Shown piece after piece: positions 20,363 to 21,623 of a DNA stretch of 21,623 bases; the first letter of the stretch is position 1, and each line of letters opens with the position of its first letter. Source of the DNA: Tetrahymena elliotti 4EA. Taxonomy: Eukaryota; Ciliophora; Oligohymenophorea; Hymenostomatida; Tetrahymenidae. The notes under the pieces were generated by a model. That model was not told the DNA's origin. It did not search any database and was given only the letters and a program-made list of their open reading frames with translations. Both the position numbers and the translations under genes were made by a program. The stretch covers positions 1,270,082-1,291,704 of the forward strand of contig JH720294.1 of NCBI GenBank assembly GCA_000231825.2. The letters run 5' to 3'.

Positions 20363-21623
20363 ATGTACAACTATATTGTATTTTTGTATAGTTGCTTATT
20401 TATATTTAAATCACTGTAGAGTAGTGATTCCGACTTTTTATAAGACTAAGAAGATAAATAAGCCCAGCAAGAAAATTTGAACTTTTTCTAGATAACGAAA
20501 AATGGATTTATTGATATTTACTATCAATATGTTGAAAATAAAAATATTGAATTTATTATTAACAAGTCAGATTTCTTGCTAACTCTGAAATAGAATCACA
20601 ATTTATTAATTTACTTTGAAGACTTTCTCCTTATCTGCAAGTAAATTTTTTCAATCAAAATATTTTATCAAAATAAAATATCAAAATTAATTTATTTAGA
20701 TAAACTGAAAATATGGTAGAATAATAAATAAACATGGTAAATTATATTTAAATAGAAGGTTAAGGATTCTTTTATACCCAAGTATAATGTCTTGATTAGT
20801 ATCTAGTTTTTGCTTTTTAGGAATAATAATTTGATATATTATAAACAATTTATTCAATTCGCAAACAAAAGAATATTTTGATCAAAATTTAAGAAGTTAA
20901 TTTAAGCATCCAAAGCTAAAAAATAATGTACTTTCTTAATTTTTAAAATTATTAAATATATTTATCAAATATTTAATAATAAAAGAGCAGGATTTAATAT
21001 AGATATAGACAATCAATTTAACTATGAATTTTTCAAAAGACCTATAAAAAATTATAAAAAAATTAATGATTCATAATTTGAAATCTAAAATAATAAAACA
21101 AAATTAAATAAACAAATTTAGAAAAAAACAAATTTTTTTTTTAGAAAATTATAAAATAATTGGAATAGTTGCTAGTTTTGGAATTGTGGTAACTAATGGC
21201 AGTAACAATGTAACAATGATGAATATTATGATCCTAATCAATGGAACTAAGGATTTTCTAGGTGTTTCCCATGCGATTAATAATGTCAAACCTGCAATCA
21301 AGGTGGTCCATCAGGATGTACAAGTTGCAAAGGATAGTATGCGTTAATCTAGGGCTAATGTATATATTGTGATGTTAAAAATGGGAAATATTATGATAAA
21401 AATTCTGAAACTTGTAATAATTGCATAGAAAACTGTTAAATATGCCAGGATGATGTTCAAAAATGTTAGACTTGCCATTCTGGATTTTAGTTAAGCTCTA
21501 ACAATAAATCATGTAACAAGATCATAAATAACTGTTAAACATAATAGTATTTTGATGGAACTTAATGCTAATAATGTGACTTAAACTCATGCTTAGAATG
21601 CATAAATTCACCAAAAAATTGCA
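20363..21623 (+). CDS. Second copy of the cysteine-rich membrane protein gene; partial, with an internal insertion
   Basis: It runs off the right edge, so only the N-terminal part is visible. The start (MYNYIVFLYSCLFIFKSLQS) is a signal peptide aligning with that of the first copy, and the flank just upstream is conserved. The Cys-rich part from about 21202 aligns unit by unit (CDQQCQTC, GCTSCK, CQICQD, CDLNSCLECINSPKNC) in the same frame as the ATG. Between them lie 839 nt, against 318 nt in copy 1, and this extra sequence has an in-frame TGA at 20879-20881. One phase-correct intron, 20641-20985 (GTAAATTTTTTC...AATAATAAAAG), would remove the TGA and join K-A-G-F-N-I-D-I-D, which matches the spacer of copy 1. 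Otherwise the gene is interrupted or carries a germline-limited element. The Cys-rich reading frame itself is intact. Confidence 0.7.
20490..20990 (+). other. About 520 nt of extra sequence relative to the paralogue
   Basis: Copy 1 passes directly from QHENFDILDNYNQ to the spacer, whereas copy 2 has QQENLNFFQITKNG, then unrelated AT-rich DNA, then FNIDIDNQFNYE, which realigns. Both edges resemble the same short part of copy 1 (aattttgatattttagacaat), as if that stretch were present at both ends of the extra DNA. Its translation is I/K/N/F/L-rich without motifs. Candidates are an intron for part of it, an internal eliminated sequence if this is micronuclear DNA, or a plain insertion. Confidence 0.6.
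21530..21623 (+). repeat. Nearly identical block shared with 15312-15405
   Basis: Partner of the block in the first gene copy. It is cut by the window end, so the true length of the high-identity tract is unknown. Confidence 0.9.

Noticed and set aside
20879..20881. In-frame TGA as a selenocysteine codon
   Set aside because: It lies in low-complexity sequence absent from the paralogue, with no redox motif around it; an intron, eliminated sequence or disruption is simpler.
20800..20990. Similarity of the extra segment in copy 2 to the repeat in the 8777-9365 intron (tttattcaatt and tattttgatc strings)
   Set aside because: Matches are short and AT-rich, with no collinear extension, so chance is sufficient.
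1..21623. CRISPR array, rRNA, bacterial operons, transposase or telomeric repeats
   Set aside because: Both strands were read for them; no regularly spaced repeats, rRNA-like sequence, transposase motif or GGGGTT-type telomere tract was found.

Overview
The window looks like nuclear DNA from an oligohymenophorean ciliate, most likely Tetrahymena or a close relative. It is extremely AT-rich. Every convincing coding frame runs through many TAA and TAG codons, which must be read as glutamine, and stops only at TGA. Two genes are cut by short GT...AG introns (about 50-165 nt), which are longer than typical Paramecium introns. A standard-code ORF scan therefore gives only fragments; the genes below were assembled by hand with TGA as the sole stop and by matching splice phases.

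Layout. Positions 1-2349: AT-rich DNA with two diverged copies of one repeat (about 1-245 and 1063-1315) and no gene I trust. 2350-4645 (+): a nine-exon gene for an unrecognised 559-residue protein. 4646-5478: convergent intergenic DNA with one clean hairpin. 5479-7096 (-): a six-exon gene for a 408-residue PLP enzyme, 2-aminoethylphosphonate--pyruvate transaminase (PhnW family), which fits the abundance of 2-aminoethylphosphonate in Tetrahymena lipids. 7097-8189: intergenic. 8190-11361 (-): a two-exon gene for an 860-residue protein with a B-box-like zinc-binding cluster, a helical middle and WD-like beta-propeller blades. Its only intron is inflated by a tandem duplication that copied the real splice acceptor. 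11362-14693: long intergenic stretch. 14694-17933 (+): an intronless gene for a 1079-residue surface protein with furin-like cysteine repeats and about eight C-terminal membrane segments. 17934-20362: intergenic, homologous over much of its length to about 12.7-14.7 kb. 20363-21623 (+): a second copy of the cysteine-rich gene, running off the window.

The right half is thus a tandem duplication with a period near 6 kb, covering gene plus upstream flank. The second copy carries about 520 nt of extra sequence near its 5' end, including an in-frame TGA, so it has an intron, an unexcised germline element, or is broken. The last 94 nt of the window match copy 1 at 93 of 94 positions although upstream coding sequence has diverged clearly, which suggests gene conversion.

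The genes do not form a pathway. The transaminase is the only one with a confident biochemical role. No rRNA, tRNA, CRISPR array or recognisable transposase was seen. The most unusual items are the duplicated splice acceptor and the insertion-bearing second copy of the surface-protein gene.
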